In this document: piece after piece, positions 17,538 to 25,818 of the stretch
Position numbering within the stretch: the first letter of the stretch is position 1
Layout: every line of letters starts with the position of its first letter
Assembly: GCF_900162615.1 (NCBI RefSeq)
Contig: NZ_FUFN01000010.1
Coordinates: 86,887-130,147 of the forward strand
Reading direction: 5' to 3'
Length of the DNA stretch: 43,261 nt
DNA from: Virgibacillus proomii
GTDB taxonomy: Bacteria > Bacillota > Bacilli > Bacillales > Amphibacillaceae
Program-made: the position numbers and the translations under genes
Notes under the pieces: generated by a model
Told to the model about the DNA's origin: nothing
Database searches by the model: none
What the model saw: only the letters and a program-made list of their open reading frames with translations

Positions 17538-18590
17538 ATGCAACGAGCAGACTATGATTTACCTTTTTTATTAACTTATGAAAATGTAGCTTGGTATGAT
17601 AATGGCAAAGTAAGAATATTAGATCGACGGATATATCCGACTGAGGTTTGTTTTGTCGAATGTACAACCTATCAAGAAGTCGCGCAAGCAATAACCGACA
17701 TGGTAACGCAAAGCGCAGGCCCGTATACAGCAGCTGGTATGGGAATGGCTTTAGCGGCTTATCAAACTCGAGGGAAAAAAGAGGCAGAACAAATAGCTTT
17801 TCTAGAAAAAGCGGCTCACGCCATTGCTTATGCTCGACCAACGACTGCAAACCGAATGGGAAAAATTACGCAAAGTTGTCTAGAAGTCGGAAGATCGGCA
17901 CTTGCAAAAGGAGCTAACCCTGTTGAGGCAATCTTCTTATCCACGGTTGAATCTTTAAACCGACGCTACACAATTATGGATAAAGTGGGAAAAAATTTGA
18001 TTAAATTAATGCCCAATCATGGTCGCATTTTAACACAATGTTTTGGAGAAACCATTATTGGTACTTTTTTACGAGCTGCGAAAGCTGAAAACAAGAATTT
18101 GGATATATATTGCGCAGAAACCCGGCCATATCTTCAAGGTGCAAGATTAACTTCTAGCTGTGCAATTGACCTGGGTTTTCCAACCACTGTTATTACCGAC
18201 AATATGGTAGCTTATGCGATGGAATACAAAAAAATTGATGTGTTTACTTCAGCAGCTGATTCCATTGCAAGAGACGGTCACATTGCCAACAAAATTGGAA
18301 CGAACCAAATTGCGATAGTAGGCCAGCATTATGAAGTCCCTTATTATGTGACTGGTATTCCTGATGCTGATAAATATTCAAAAGAAGATATTATAATTGA
18401 AGAACGTGACCCTAAACAGGTTTTAGAATATCGAGGAATTCCTAATACTTTAGCAGGTGTGCAAGCTATTTATCCATCTTTTGACATCACGGGACCATCT
18501 CGAATTAGCGGAATTGTGACAGATCGAGGCGTGTACTCCCCTTATGATTTAGATGCTTATTTTTCAGAGGAACAGGCGCGTTTTTATTAA
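17538..18590 (+). CDS. mtnA: S-methyl-5-thioribose-1-phosphate isomerase family protein (MtnA-like)
   Basis: A 350-residue aldose-ketose isomerase of the MtnA/eIF2B-like family. It turns 5-methylthioribose 1-phosphate (or 5-deoxyribose 1-phosphate) into the matching ribulose 1-phosphate. The two catalytic residues of B. subtilis MtnA are conserved: Cys168 in RILTQCFGE and Asp241 in SAADSIARDG. ETRPYLQGARLT and HIANKIGTNQIA are further family blocks. The ribosome site AGGAGGAAG precedes the ATG. It is 23 bp behind the kinase and 104 bp ahead of the aldolase. The motif TAANRMGK near residue 108 replaces the R-P-T-A-x-N-L form usual in MtnA, hinting at a divergent branch. Confidence 0.88.
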   Translation: MQRADYDLPFLLTYENVAWYDNGKVRILDRRIYPTEVCFVECTTYQEVAQAITDMVTQSAGPYTAAGMGMALAAYQTRGKKEAEQIAFLEKAAHAIAYARPTTANRMGKITQSCLEVGRSALAKGANPVEAIFLSTVESLNRRYTIMDKVGKNLIKLMPNHGRILTQCFGETIIGTFLRAAKAENKNLDIYCAETRPYLQGARLTSSCAIDLGFPTTVITDNMVAYAMEYKKIDVFTSAADSIARDGHIANKIGTNQIAIVGQHYEVPYYVTGIPDADKYSKEDIIIEERDPKQVLEYRGIPNTLAGVQAIYPSFDITGPSRISGIVTDRGVYSPYDLDAYFSEEQARFY

Positions 18591-18694
18591 GCCTTTTCCT
18601 ATATTAATCATATGGAAAGGATGGTTGACACAGGTTGCACTAAATTACAAAGTGTGATCAAGTGTAAAAAAATATATAGAATGAGTGATAATGA

Positions 18695-19354
18695 ATGAAA
18701 TATGTAGAAGAGCGAAAGCAGATTGTAGAATACGGAAAAAAACTATTAGAAGAAAAACTAACGACAGGAACCGGTGGTAATATCAGTATCTTTATTAGAG
18801 AAGATCAAGTGATGTTGATTACACCAAGTGGTATTGCTTACCCAGAAATAACAGAAAAAGATATTGTTCTATTAAATTTAGATGGAGAAATATTGGAGGG
18901 TAATCGTAAGCCTTCAAGTGAGTATGACATGCATCGGATTTTTTATCAAAATACGGATCATATTAACTCTGTGGTGCATACTCATTCTGAATATGCTACA
19001 GTATTTGCTTGTTTGCATGAAGAAATCTTGCCTCTTCACTATATTATAGGGTCAGTCGGTAACAAAATTCGCTGTTGTGAATATAAAACGTTTGGTACTT
19101 ATGAGTTAGCTGAAGAAGTATTTAATTGTATTGGAAATGATAAAGGATTACTTTTAGGGAATCATGGAGTTATTGCAGTTGGGGAAGACTTACCCTCTTC
19201 CTTTTCAGTGGCAAAAGATATTGAATTTATTGCAAAACTGTACTATCGAGCACGAAATATAGGAAACCCAGTATTATTGTCAGAAGATGACCTTGACAAA
19301 GTGATTGATAAATTCGATACGTATGGTCAATTAAGAACATATGGGCAAAAATAG
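18695..19354 (+). CDS. Class II (zinc) aldolase, probable 5-deoxyribulose/5-methylthioribulose-1-phosphate aldolase
   Basis: A 219-residue class II aldolase/adducin-domain protein of the fuculose-1-phosphate aldolase type. Catalytic Glu76 and zinc ligands His95, His97 and His157 are present (SSEYDMH, VHTHSEYA, GNHGVIA), as is the phosphate-binding GGNIS near residue 30. Enzymes of this branch next to mtnK and mtnA cleave 5-deoxyribulose 1-phosphate or methylthioribulose 1-phosphate to DHAP and acetaldehyde or methylthioacetaldehyde (the DrdA/Ald2 role in B. thuringiensis and E. coli). The alternative, an MtnB dehydratase, shares the fold; absence of mtnW/X/D argues against it. The start at 18695 has only a weak ribosome site (GAGTGAT). 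A strong terminator follows at 19498. Confidence 0.85.
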   Translation: MKYVEERKQIVEYGKKLLEEKLTTGTGGNISIFIREDQVMLITPSGIAYPEITEKDIVLLNLDGEILEGNRKPSSEYDMHRIFYQNTDHINSVVHTHSEYATVFACLHEEILPLHYIIGSVGNKIRCCEYKTFGTYELAEEVFNCIGNDKGLLLGNHGVIAVGEDLPSSFSVAKDIEFIAKLYYRARNIGNPVLLSEDDLDKVIDKFDTYGQLRTYGQK

Positions 19355-19497
19355 CGTATGCTGTATAAAATGCTATCTCAGCATGCTTAGTAGATTTTAA
19401 AGAACTTCAATGGTGAAATCAAGTCTGTTTTTTATTAAATGGCCTCGATGGCCTCGTATACAAAGTAGGTTACAGCTAGACATTTAGATGGAAAGAG

Positions 19498-19537
19498 AAG
19501 ACTCCTTGTTGAAAAGTTTCAGCAAGGAGTCTTATTT
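19498..19537 (+). terminator. Rho-independent terminator of the kinase-isomerase-aldolase operon
   Basis: AAGACTCCTTG (19498-19508) pairs exactly with CAAGGAGTCTT (19523-19533), extended inward by TTGAA/TTCAG, and is followed by ATTTAT. The stretch from 19538 to 20021 contains no gene or clear structure that I can support. Confidence 0.8.
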
Positions 19538-20021
19538 ATGCATTAGAAAAGTATACTATTTTAGGGATGTTATGAAGACACAGTGAAATTTTTAATGTAT
19601 AGAGTATAAGTCAACTAGAGATAGCCACCAAAGTCTTGTTCCAGATAAATTTTCTATAGGAAATCATTGAATGAATTGCTATCACCTTTGTACTAGTCTG
19701 GAGAAAGTATAAAATTCGGCATTTGTGAGAAATGAAAGTTATACTTCATAACAATATTAGTGAAAGTGTGGTTTAAAAAGACCTAGCGCGACAGAAAGGT
19801 TCGTGTTTTATACCTGTATATGTAAAAAGCGTAGATGTAGTTCAAAGAGGGTTAAATACTTGGCATAGGATAGGGGCTGGTGTACTAAAAAATCCCTGGT
19901 ACGTGAAGTTTTAAGGAAATATAGCATAGTTTGATGGATAATTTTAAGATACGTGATTAGCAGAGAACAAACTATGAGGAAATTCTCTGTGTTATTTTTA
20001 TTTGGCTTTTTGAATGTCCTG

Positions 20022-20045
20022 TACAAGTATTGTACAATACTTGTA
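20022..20045. promoter_or_regulatory. Perfect 24-bp palindrome, probable operator
   Basis: TACAAGTATTGT at 20022-20033 is followed directly by its exact reverse complement (20034-20045). It lies about 100 bp upstream of the oxidoreductase gene and just ahead of GATACT (20057-20062), a possible -10 box. A palindrome this long in front of a gene is typical of a repressor or activator site; the binding protein is not encoded nearby. Confidence 0.7.
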
Positions 20046-20142
20046 ATTGAAAGAATGATACTTTTTAGTGTTGGTCTAGCTAAAAAGGGGTAAACAGATA
20101 AAAAGTATGATTGAAATTTGGAGGATTTGGAGGAGGTTAATG

Positions 20143-21165
20143 ATGAAGCAACAGCAACTTATTTTACATGAGCGACCAAATGGGTTACCAAATGCAGATA
20201 CGTTTGCGTTTAAAGAAGTAGAGGTTGGAAGTCCCGGGACAAATCAATTGTTATTAAAAACACTATACGTTTCCGTGGACCCTTATATGCGGGGAAGAAT
20301 GGCAGATGGACCTTCGTATATTGAACCGTTTCAAGTCGGTAAGCCATTAAACGGTGGTATTGTCTCTCAGGTGGTGGAATCGAATAACGAAAATTTTTCC
20401 GTTGGTGATATTGTTACGGGTATGCTGGACTTTCAAGAATATCATGTTGTTGAGGAAAATCAGGTACGGAAAGTAAATACATTTGGCTTACGTCCTAGCG
20501 TCGCACTTGGTCCCTTAGGAATGCCAGGATTAACTGCTTATTTTGGCATGACGTATATTGGAAAGCCAAAGCAAGGTGAAACGGTAGTCGTTTCAGGAGC
20601 TGCTGGTGCAGTTGGTCAAGTGGCGGGGCAGCTTGCTAAGAAAGCTGGCGCTCGTGTTGTTGGGATTGTTGGTTCAAAGGAAAAAGCGCATTATATTACA
20701 AATACATTAGGTTTTGACCATGCCATTGAATATAAATTAGGTAACGTGCACCAACAATTAAAGGAAGCATGTCCAAACGGAATTGATGTTTATTATGAAA
20801 ATGTGGGCGGAGAAATTTCAGATGCCGTATGGTCATTATTGAACACATTCGCGCGTGTGCCTGTATGTGGAGCTATTTCTTCCTATAATTTAGAAGAGGG
20901 AGAATATGATGTTGGCTTACGAGTTCAACAATACTTGATTAAATCAAGAGCAAAGATGCAAGGTTTTATAGTGAGTGACTACGCGGACAACTTTAAAGAA
21001 GCGTATAAAGAATTAGGGAAAGCAATTGCCAGCGGTGATTTGAAGTTTGAAGAGACGATTCGGGAAGGATTTAGCTCGATTCCAGATGCATTTATTGGTC
21101 TGTTTACAGGTGAGAACATTGGAAAACAGCTTGTTAAAGTAGCGGAACAGGAGGAAACTGTGTAG
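20143..21165 (+). CDS. yfmJ: NADP-dependent oxidoreductase, YfmJ/CurA-type (MDR superfamily)
   Basis: A 340-residue zinc-independent medium-chain reductase of the leukotriene B4 12-hydroxydehydrogenase/quinone reductase branch, which reduces carbon-carbon double bonds of enones and similar electrophiles with NADPH. N-terminal family blocks are VSVDPYMRGRM and GKPLNGGIVSQVVES; the Rossmann loop is VSGAAGAVGQVAGQLAK near residue 150, followed by YYENVGGEISDAV and, near the end, GENIGKQLVKV. I start it at 20143 because AGGAGG (20131-20136) is six bases upstream; ATG at 20140 is possible, and the longer frame from 20107 would read through the ribosome site. A 24-bp palindrome upstream suggests dedicated, perhaps stress-responsive, regulation. 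Confidence 0.9.
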   Translation: MKQQQLILHERPNGLPNADTFAFKEVEVGSPGTNQLLLKTLYVSVDPYMRGRMADGPSYIEPFQVGKPLNGGIVSQVVESNNENFSVGDIVTGMLDFQEYHVVEENQVRKVNTFGLRPSVALGPLGMPGLTAYFGMTYIGKPKQGETVVVSGAAGAVGQVAGQLAKKAGARVVGIVGSKEKAHYITNTLGFDHAIEYKLGNVHQQLKEACPNGIDVYYENVGGEISDAVWSLLNTFARVPVCGAISSYNLEEGEYDVGLRVQQYLIKSRAKMQGFIVSDYADNFKEAYKELGKAIASGDLKFEETIREGFSSIPDAFIGLFTGENIGKQLVKVAEQEETV

Positions 21166-21179
21166 AGGCAGAGAGGCTA

Positions 21180-21443
21180 ATGAATCAAGTGATTTTTTGT
21201 GATTGGTACGCTTTTCCTGTTTGTCCTAGCTATCGTCATTATGGTTAGCTATAATAGTGTTGAGGTTAATGAGACAATTAACAAATTAGGAACCATTGTC
21301 ATTTCATATCCTGTATTATTTATTTTCTTTTTGATGGTGGATGCGTTTTATAGCCTGTTATTTGATGTGCACCGTGAAAAACGATATTTATTAGATCTAT
21401 ATCGATTCTGTTTATTTTAATAGCGATTATTTTGTTTATTTAA
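21180..21443 (+). pseudogene. Small membrane protein gene with two frameshifts
   Basis: Three short frames join into one plausible 88-residue membrane protein if two single-base changes in homopolymers are undone. The ATG at 21180 gives MNQVIF; after a run of six T (21193-21198) the frame shifts into IGTLFLFVLAIVIMVS, which has no good start of its own (only GTG at 21199). This runs through SYPVLFIFFLMVDAFYSLLF to a run of five A near 21376-21381, after which another frame continues SISILFILIAIILFI to TAA at 21441-21443. The repaired product has three hydrophobic segments. Compensating +1 and -1 changes in homopolymers could be real decay or sequencing errors. Family not recognised. Confidence 0.6.
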
Positions 21444-21455
21444 GGTAATGTTTTG

Positions 21456-21498
21456 GAGAGCGTAATCAATTTTATTGGTTTGCGCTCTCTTTATTTTT
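21456..21498 (+). terminator. Rho-independent terminator
   Basis: GAGAGCG (21456-21462) pairs with CGCTCTC (21483-21489), the stem continuing inward with mismatches to CAAT/ATTG, followed by TTTATTTTT. It separates the oxidoreductase/membrane-protein unit from the MoxR-VWA operon. Confidence 0.78.
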
Positions 21499-21587
21499 AC
21501 AAAAATCCCGGGTTCGTAGATCAAACAGCAGACTTTTGTAAATCGTCTAAACAGGGTACAATAACCTCTGAAAGGAGTATTATACGT

Positions 21588-22460
21588 ATGCAAATGAATT
21601 ATGATTTACCAGAGAACATGAAAGAACAATTGCAGCATTATAAGCGAAATGTTGATACTTATCCCGAGTTAATCCGCCCGGGCGGCTATTTACCGCCAAA
21701 TCAGGAGGTTTTAATAGATGCGATTACAGCCCTTAGTATGGGGAAAAATATACTGTTAAAGGGTCCTACTGGAGCTGGAAAAACAAAGTTTGCTGAAACC
21801 CTTTCTGCCCTGTTCCAACAGCCAATGTTTAGTGTCAACTCGTCTGTTGATATAGATGCAGAAAGTTTACTCGGTTTTAAAACACTTAGCTATGAAGATG
21901 GAAAGCAAGTGATTGAATTCATTCCTGGCCCCGTTATTAATGCAATGCAGCATGGAACTTTTTTATATATTGATGAAATTAATATGGCAAAACCGGAAAC
22001 ATTGCCAATCATAAATGGAGTGCTTGATTATAGGCGCTCGATTACAAATCCCTTTACGAATGAGATTGTTACGGCAAATCAAGGGTTTAATGTGATTGCT
22101 GCGATTAATGAGGGTTATGTAGGAACAGTCCCTTTGAATGAAGCATTAAAAAACCGTTTTATCGTCATTGAAATTCCTTATATCCAAGGTGAACAACTAA
22201 AGCAGCTGATCAAGAGTAATACAAAGTTAACGGATAAGACGATAATTGATCTATTTGTAAAATTATCTAATGATTTAATTCAGGCGGTGGCCCAAGGAAA
22301 GCTTGCAGAGGATGCGGCGTCGATTCGTGCTTTGTTGGATGCTTGCGATTTAAGTGCAGCCATCCCTGCAAGGCGTGCCATTCAACGAGCGATTGCAGAT
22401 AAACTGGATGAAGATCGTGAGCGAGCGTTCATTATGAACTTGGCAGAAACACTATTTTAG
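21588..22460 (+). CDS. yojN: MoxR-type AAA+ ATPase (YojN/NorQ-like)
   Basis: A 290-residue AAA+ chaperone-like ATPase of the MoxR/CbbQ/NorQ group. Walker A is GPTGAGKT (59-66) and Walker B LYIDEIN (126-132); the MoxR-typical MAKPETLPIINGVLDYR follows, and NRFIVIEIPY carries the arginine-finger region. Members partner with a VWA protein to insert cofactors or remodel target complexes. I start it at 21588 (MQMNYDLPEN), behind AAAGGAG at 21571-21577; the frame runs back to 21453 through the upstream terminator, which cannot be coding. It is 15 bp from the VWA gene. Order and sizes match B. subtilis yojN-yojO, annotated as nitric-oxide-reductase-activation homologues although no nor genes lie here. 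Confidence 0.88.
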   Translation: MQMNYDLPENMKEQLQHYKRNVDTYPELIRPGGYLPPNQEVLIDAITALSMGKNILLKGPTGAGKTKFAETLSALFQQPMFSVNSSVDIDAESLLGFKTLSYEDGKQVIEFIPGPVINAMQHGTFLYIDEINMAKPETLPIINGVLDYRRSITNPFTNEIVTANQGFNVIAAINEGYVGTVPLNEALKNRFIVIEIPYIQGEQLKQLIKSNTKLTDKTIIDLFVKLSNDLIQAVAQGKLAEDAASIRALLDACDLSAAIPARRAIQRAIADKLDEDRERAFIMNLAETLF

Positions 22461-22475
22461 TTAGGAGTATAGCGA

Positions 22476-24386
22476 ATGTACCGATTCCACCATTCCACTG
22501 TTGATACGAATGTATTCCGTCAATTACAGGACTTAGCTACGGTGTTATCCGGGATTCCCGAGCTTACTCTTGCGTATAGTTTTGGTTCGTCTATAGATTT
22601 AGTAGAAAGACAAGTGACAGCAAGCAAAGCATGGGATACGGTAAAGCCGGAATACCAAGAGGCCGGCTTAAAGACAGACGTTTATTTGCGAACAATTGGT
22701 TCCCTTTATTATACAGATGTAAAAGCAATGCAGGACTTTGTAGAAGGGTTACAGGAGTCTTCTCTAATCAAATTTGCCGGACAGTTATTCACCTTATTTG
22801 AAGACATACGGCTGGAGGAGATCATTAAACAGGAACGTCCCGGAACGAAAGAAGTATTTGCTAAAAGAAAAAGTTATTATCAGCATAAGTTTTCCAACGA
22901 GCGAATGGCTCATGTGACACGAGGTCTTCCGTTAGATGAGTTATTTTGTCTTATTTATTTAAATTTACAATCTGACCGCCCAGAGCCGGACTTTCCAAGA
23001 GCTGTTTCCACACAGCTTGAACAATTAAAACAAATCCGACCGTTCATTTATGAAGTATTTGAAGCAAAAAGCACGGACGATATTACCAGAATTTCATTGG
23101 CTATTGTTCATCAATTAGCAACTAATTATACCGACATGATTCATGATTATTTTGTAATACCAATTCAACATGTCGAGATGTTTACGAGAAATACATTATT
23201 TGATGAACTGACTCGAACGGATGAATTAGCAAATGATGACAAAGAACGATTAGATGAAGATAAAAATGAATATATTGATGAAACGTTTTCGACATGGCAT
23301 CGGGAAAATGAAAATAGTGATCGTAAGCAAACCTTTTTGCAGTTTGAATTAGAGGTTGGAACAAAAACAAATATGAAAGGAAAAGGAGCCAGGGAAACCG
23401 AAGATGGTGATCAAGCAATGGGAACCATTCAAGGCGCATCAGGACAAACAAAAAACAAAGATTATTCGGATTTGGAAGCATTGGATAAACAGGAAAATAA
23501 AAAAGGACAGCGGAGAGAGAATGTGTATGGAGAAGAAAACAGAGATGCGGTTAAATTAATAAAGCCGTCTGTACCCCCAACAGAAAAAGATATAGCTTTG
23601 TATGATGAGTATAAGAAAGAAATTGAGCCATATAAGCGAAAGCTGGAAGCCATATTGAAAAAGACGATTGAGCATAAGCAAAATGCACCAAGAAAAGATG
23701 TCATGGCAGGCCGTTTATCCAGAAAGCTTTTGCCGGTTATCTTAGATGAAAAACCGCGGATTTTTTATAAAAAAAACCAAACGTCTAAAGAATTGGATGC
23801 AGTCTTTACCCTGCTTGTTGACTGTTCTGCATCCATGCAGGGGAAAATGAAGGAAACAAAACGCGGGATCGTACTATTTCATGAAGTGTTAAAAGCTTTT
23901 CATATTCCTCACGCTATTGTTGGCTTTTGGGAAGACGCGATGGAAGTAAAAGAGTATTACCAACCAAACTATTTTCATGTGATTCATTCCTTTTCGGATT
24001 CATTCTATGAGCAACATGGACCGAAAATTATGCAACTTGAACCCCAAGAGGATAATCGGGATGGCTTTAGTATTCGTGTAGCCACGGACGAGCTTGCTAT
24101 AAGACGAGAAAAGCATAAATTTTTACTTGTATTTTCCGATGGAGAGCCGGCTGCTGCTAATTATAATCAAAATGGAATTATTGATACAAATTTAGCCGTA
24201 ATCGAAGCGCGTAAACAAGGCATCGAGGTGATCGGAATATTCCTTACAAATGGAGAGGTAGACGAGACAGAGGAGCAATTTATGAGAAATATCTATGGCA
24301 GGGAACGGGCACTTGTACCGAATATTGCAGAATTACCAGAGCATTTTTCGCCACTCATGAAGAAGTTATTACTAAAAGTACTTTAA
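22476..24386 (+). CDS. yojO: VWA-domain protein, partner of the MoxR ATPase (YojO/NorD/CobT-like)
   Basis: A 636-residue protein with a C-terminal von Willebrand A domain of the CobT/NorD type. The metal-ion-dependent adhesion site is DCSAS at 449-453, with LVFSDGEPAAANY near residue 550 as the third loop. The N-terminal 260 residues are helical and alpha-solenoid-like; a charged, low-complexity linker lies at about 270-360 (ENENSDRKQ, GDQAMGTIQGAS, EENRDAVK). Such proteins dock the neighbouring AAA+ ring to its substrate. Length agrees with B. subtilis YojO (about 638). It begins 15 bp after the ATPase gene with GGAGT as ribosome site. The target is not in this window. Confidence 0.87.
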   Translation: MYRFHHSTVDTNVFRQLQDLATVLSGIPELTLAYSFGSSIDLVERQVTASKAWDTVKPEYQEAGLKTDVYLRTIGSLYYTDVKAMQDFVEGLQESSLIKFAGQLFTLFEDIRLEEIIKQERPGTKEVFAKRKSYYQHKFSNERMAHVTRGLPLDELFCLIYLNLQSDRPEPDFPRAVSTQLEQLKQIRPFIYEVFEAKSTDDITRISLAIVHQLATNYTDMIHDYFVIPIQHVEMFTRNTLFDELTRTDELANDDKERLDEDKNEYIDETFSTWHRENENSDRKQTFLQFELEVGTKTNMKGKGARETEDGDQAMGTIQGASGQTKNKDYSDLEALDKQENKKGQRRENVYGEENRDAVKLIKPSVPPTEKDIALYDEYKKEIEPYKRKLEAILKKTIEHKQNAPRKDVMAGRLSRKLLPVILDEKPRIFYKKNQTSKELDAVFTLLVDCSASMQGKMKETKRGIVLFHEVLKAFHIPHAIVGFWEDAMEVKEYYQPNYFHVIHSFSDSFYEQHGPKIMQLEPQEDNRDGFSIRVATDELAIRREKHKFLLVFSDGEPAAANYNQNGIIDTNLAVIEARKQGIEVIGIFLTNGEVDETEEQFMRNIYGRERALVPNIAELPEHFSPLMKKLLLKVL

Positions 24387-24760
24387 CGATGTAGGAAAAT
24401 AAAGCGTACGGATAGCTATAAATGTTTTCATAAAAAATGAGCGTCAAGCAATTAAAAGACTCCTTTTGTGTAAAGGGAGACTTTCTCTCTTTGCCTCTTC
24501 TGTCATTCTTTTTTAAGAGATGTTCATAAATCCTAGGAAAATGGACGTAGCGAATTTTGTCGTACGTGAAGATCATATACAATTTTTTATGAAAGCTAAT
24601 TTGATGTAGTAGAAATTTTTAATTAGCGTCTTCATTTCTAGTGCTTACCTTTCTCATTTATCTACATGTAATTGGCAGTAAGACCTTCCTTCCGTGCTAC
24701 AAGGTGAATAGTGGAGGATCCAACTGCTAGTCAAATGCTTCATTCTGTTCATTTTAATAA

Positions 24761-24808
24761 TCAGTGGGGGATAAAAGAAAACCCCACTTAGTAAAGATTC
24801 ACTTTATC
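24761..24808 (+). repeat. Structured intergenic repeat, partial copy (3' hairpin and tail)
   Basis: The hairpin AGTGGGG...CCCCACT with loop GATAAAAGAAAA, followed by TAGTAAAGATTCACTTTATC, corresponds to the second hairpin and tail of the family. The stem sequence differs from full copies but still pairs, as expected if the structure is what is kept. Confidence 0.68.
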
Positions 24809-24917
24809 AGCATATTATCAGAACAAACAAATGGAAATAATAGTATGTTTTTTTGCACTATAGAAAAGTATAAAACTTTAAGCTTTATAGTATAAGAAAA
24901 ACGATAGCTTTTGCCAG

Positions 24918-24943
24918 AAAACTTGGCTTGTCGCCAAGTTTTT
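24918..24943 (+). terminator. Rho-independent terminator-like hairpin
   Basis: AAAACTTGGC (24918-24927) pairs exactly with GCCAAGTTTT (24933-24942), loop TTGTC, followed by further T. No gene ends within 500 bp upstream, so it may terminate an unseen small RNA or be a leftover. Confidence 0.65.
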
Positions 24944-25143
24944 CTAAAAAATAATTCGCTAAAAGGTAACTAATCAAATTCCAGAGCATCTATTTCATGG
25001 AGGATGCTTATTGTCGATATACTTACTATATGAAAAGGTTAGCAGAAATTGACAAAAATAATAGCTTTTTATCTTTTTCTGCGATAAAATTGAAGAAATA
25101 TTGCAAATTATAATCGCTGATATATAGAAAAGGGCTGTGACCA

Positions 25144-25818
25144 ATGATTTATCATAACAACTTATTTAAGTTTCTTCTTTCCATGGACGATCATTTATTT
25201 CGCATTAAGCAGGCAGAGAAAATCCGCCATATATGGAAGGTAAATGGTATTCTATTGGTATGTGCCATTCTAATATATGGCTGGATGGCTTATCTAGGTA
25301 TGGGGACGGCTATTCTATCACCTCATATCGCAAATCTAAGTCCACTAGAATACGAGCAACAGAAGTTTTGGTTTATGATTGGTAGAATGGTATACGCCAC
25401 TTTGTTTGTAGGATTTGTCTTGTTTGTCCCATCACTTTTTTATTACGCACTTTTAGGTATCTCCTTGCAAAAATTAATCGTGATGCAACAAGTAGTTTTA
25501 CTTGTAATGTTAGCAGAACGCCTGATCTGGATTCCATTAGCTGTTTTTAATGGGTTAGATTGGTATGTGTCCCCGTTTTCATTTGGAATTATTGCTTCCT
25601 ATCTGACGGAGCATGTTTATTTTATTTACTTTTTTGGAATGATCTCGCTTTTTCAAATTTGGATTATATATTTTCAAGTTAAGTACTTGCGTTTTCTATC
25701 GGATATAAGGCACCAATGGTTATCGTTCATCGTCATTGGCTGGCATTTGTTTTTTTGGGCGATTGCGGCTGTATTCGTATTTGCTGATCAATACTTACTA
25801 AGTAGGTGGTTTGGTTAA
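25144..25818 (+). CDS. Yip1-domain membrane protein (YknW-like)
   Basis: A 224-residue protein with about five membrane segments (near 35-55, 80-105, 115-135, 155-175 and 190-212) and a cytosolic N-terminus. The pattern and size resemble Yip1-family proteins such as B. subtilis YknW, which helps assemble the YknXYZ exporter that protects against the SdpC toxin. The stop codon overlaps the start of the next gene by one base (TAATG), so both are coupled. The next gene encodes an HlyD/YknX-like adaptor, which supports the YknW reading. A fair alternative is an unrelated five-helix membrane protein. Confidence 0.65.
   Translation: MIYHNNLFKFLLSMDDHLFRIKQAEKIRHIWKVNGILLVCAILIYGWMAYLGMGTAILSPHIANLSPLEYEQQKFWFMIGRMVYATLFVGFVLFVPSLFYYALLGISLQKLIVMQQVVLLVMLAERLIWIPLAVFNGLDWYVSPFSFGIIASYLTEHVYFIYFFGMISLFQIWIIYFQVKYLRFLSDIRHQWLSFIVIGWHLFFWAIAAVFVFADQYLLSRWFG

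Larger units (their letters stand above)
24387..25143. other. Intergenic region with hairpins and a repeat fragment
   Basis: An imperfect hairpin at 24450-24482 (AAAAGACTCC/GGGAGACTTT) may end the MoxR-VWA operon. A repeat fragment (24761-24808) and a strong hairpin (24918-24943) are listed separately. No gene is supported. Confidence 0.5.

Noticed and set aside
19446..19462. Short direct repeat GGCCTCGAT/GGCCTCGTA
   Set aside because: Only seven identical bases; not informative.
19808..20026. 72-codon minus-strand frame
   Set aside because: No ribosome site, no family pattern, and its upstream end overlaps the operator palindrome.
20107..20142. Longer N-terminus for the YfmJ-type oxidoreductase
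   Set aside because: It would translate through the AGGAGG ribosome site; the family begins at the later ATG.
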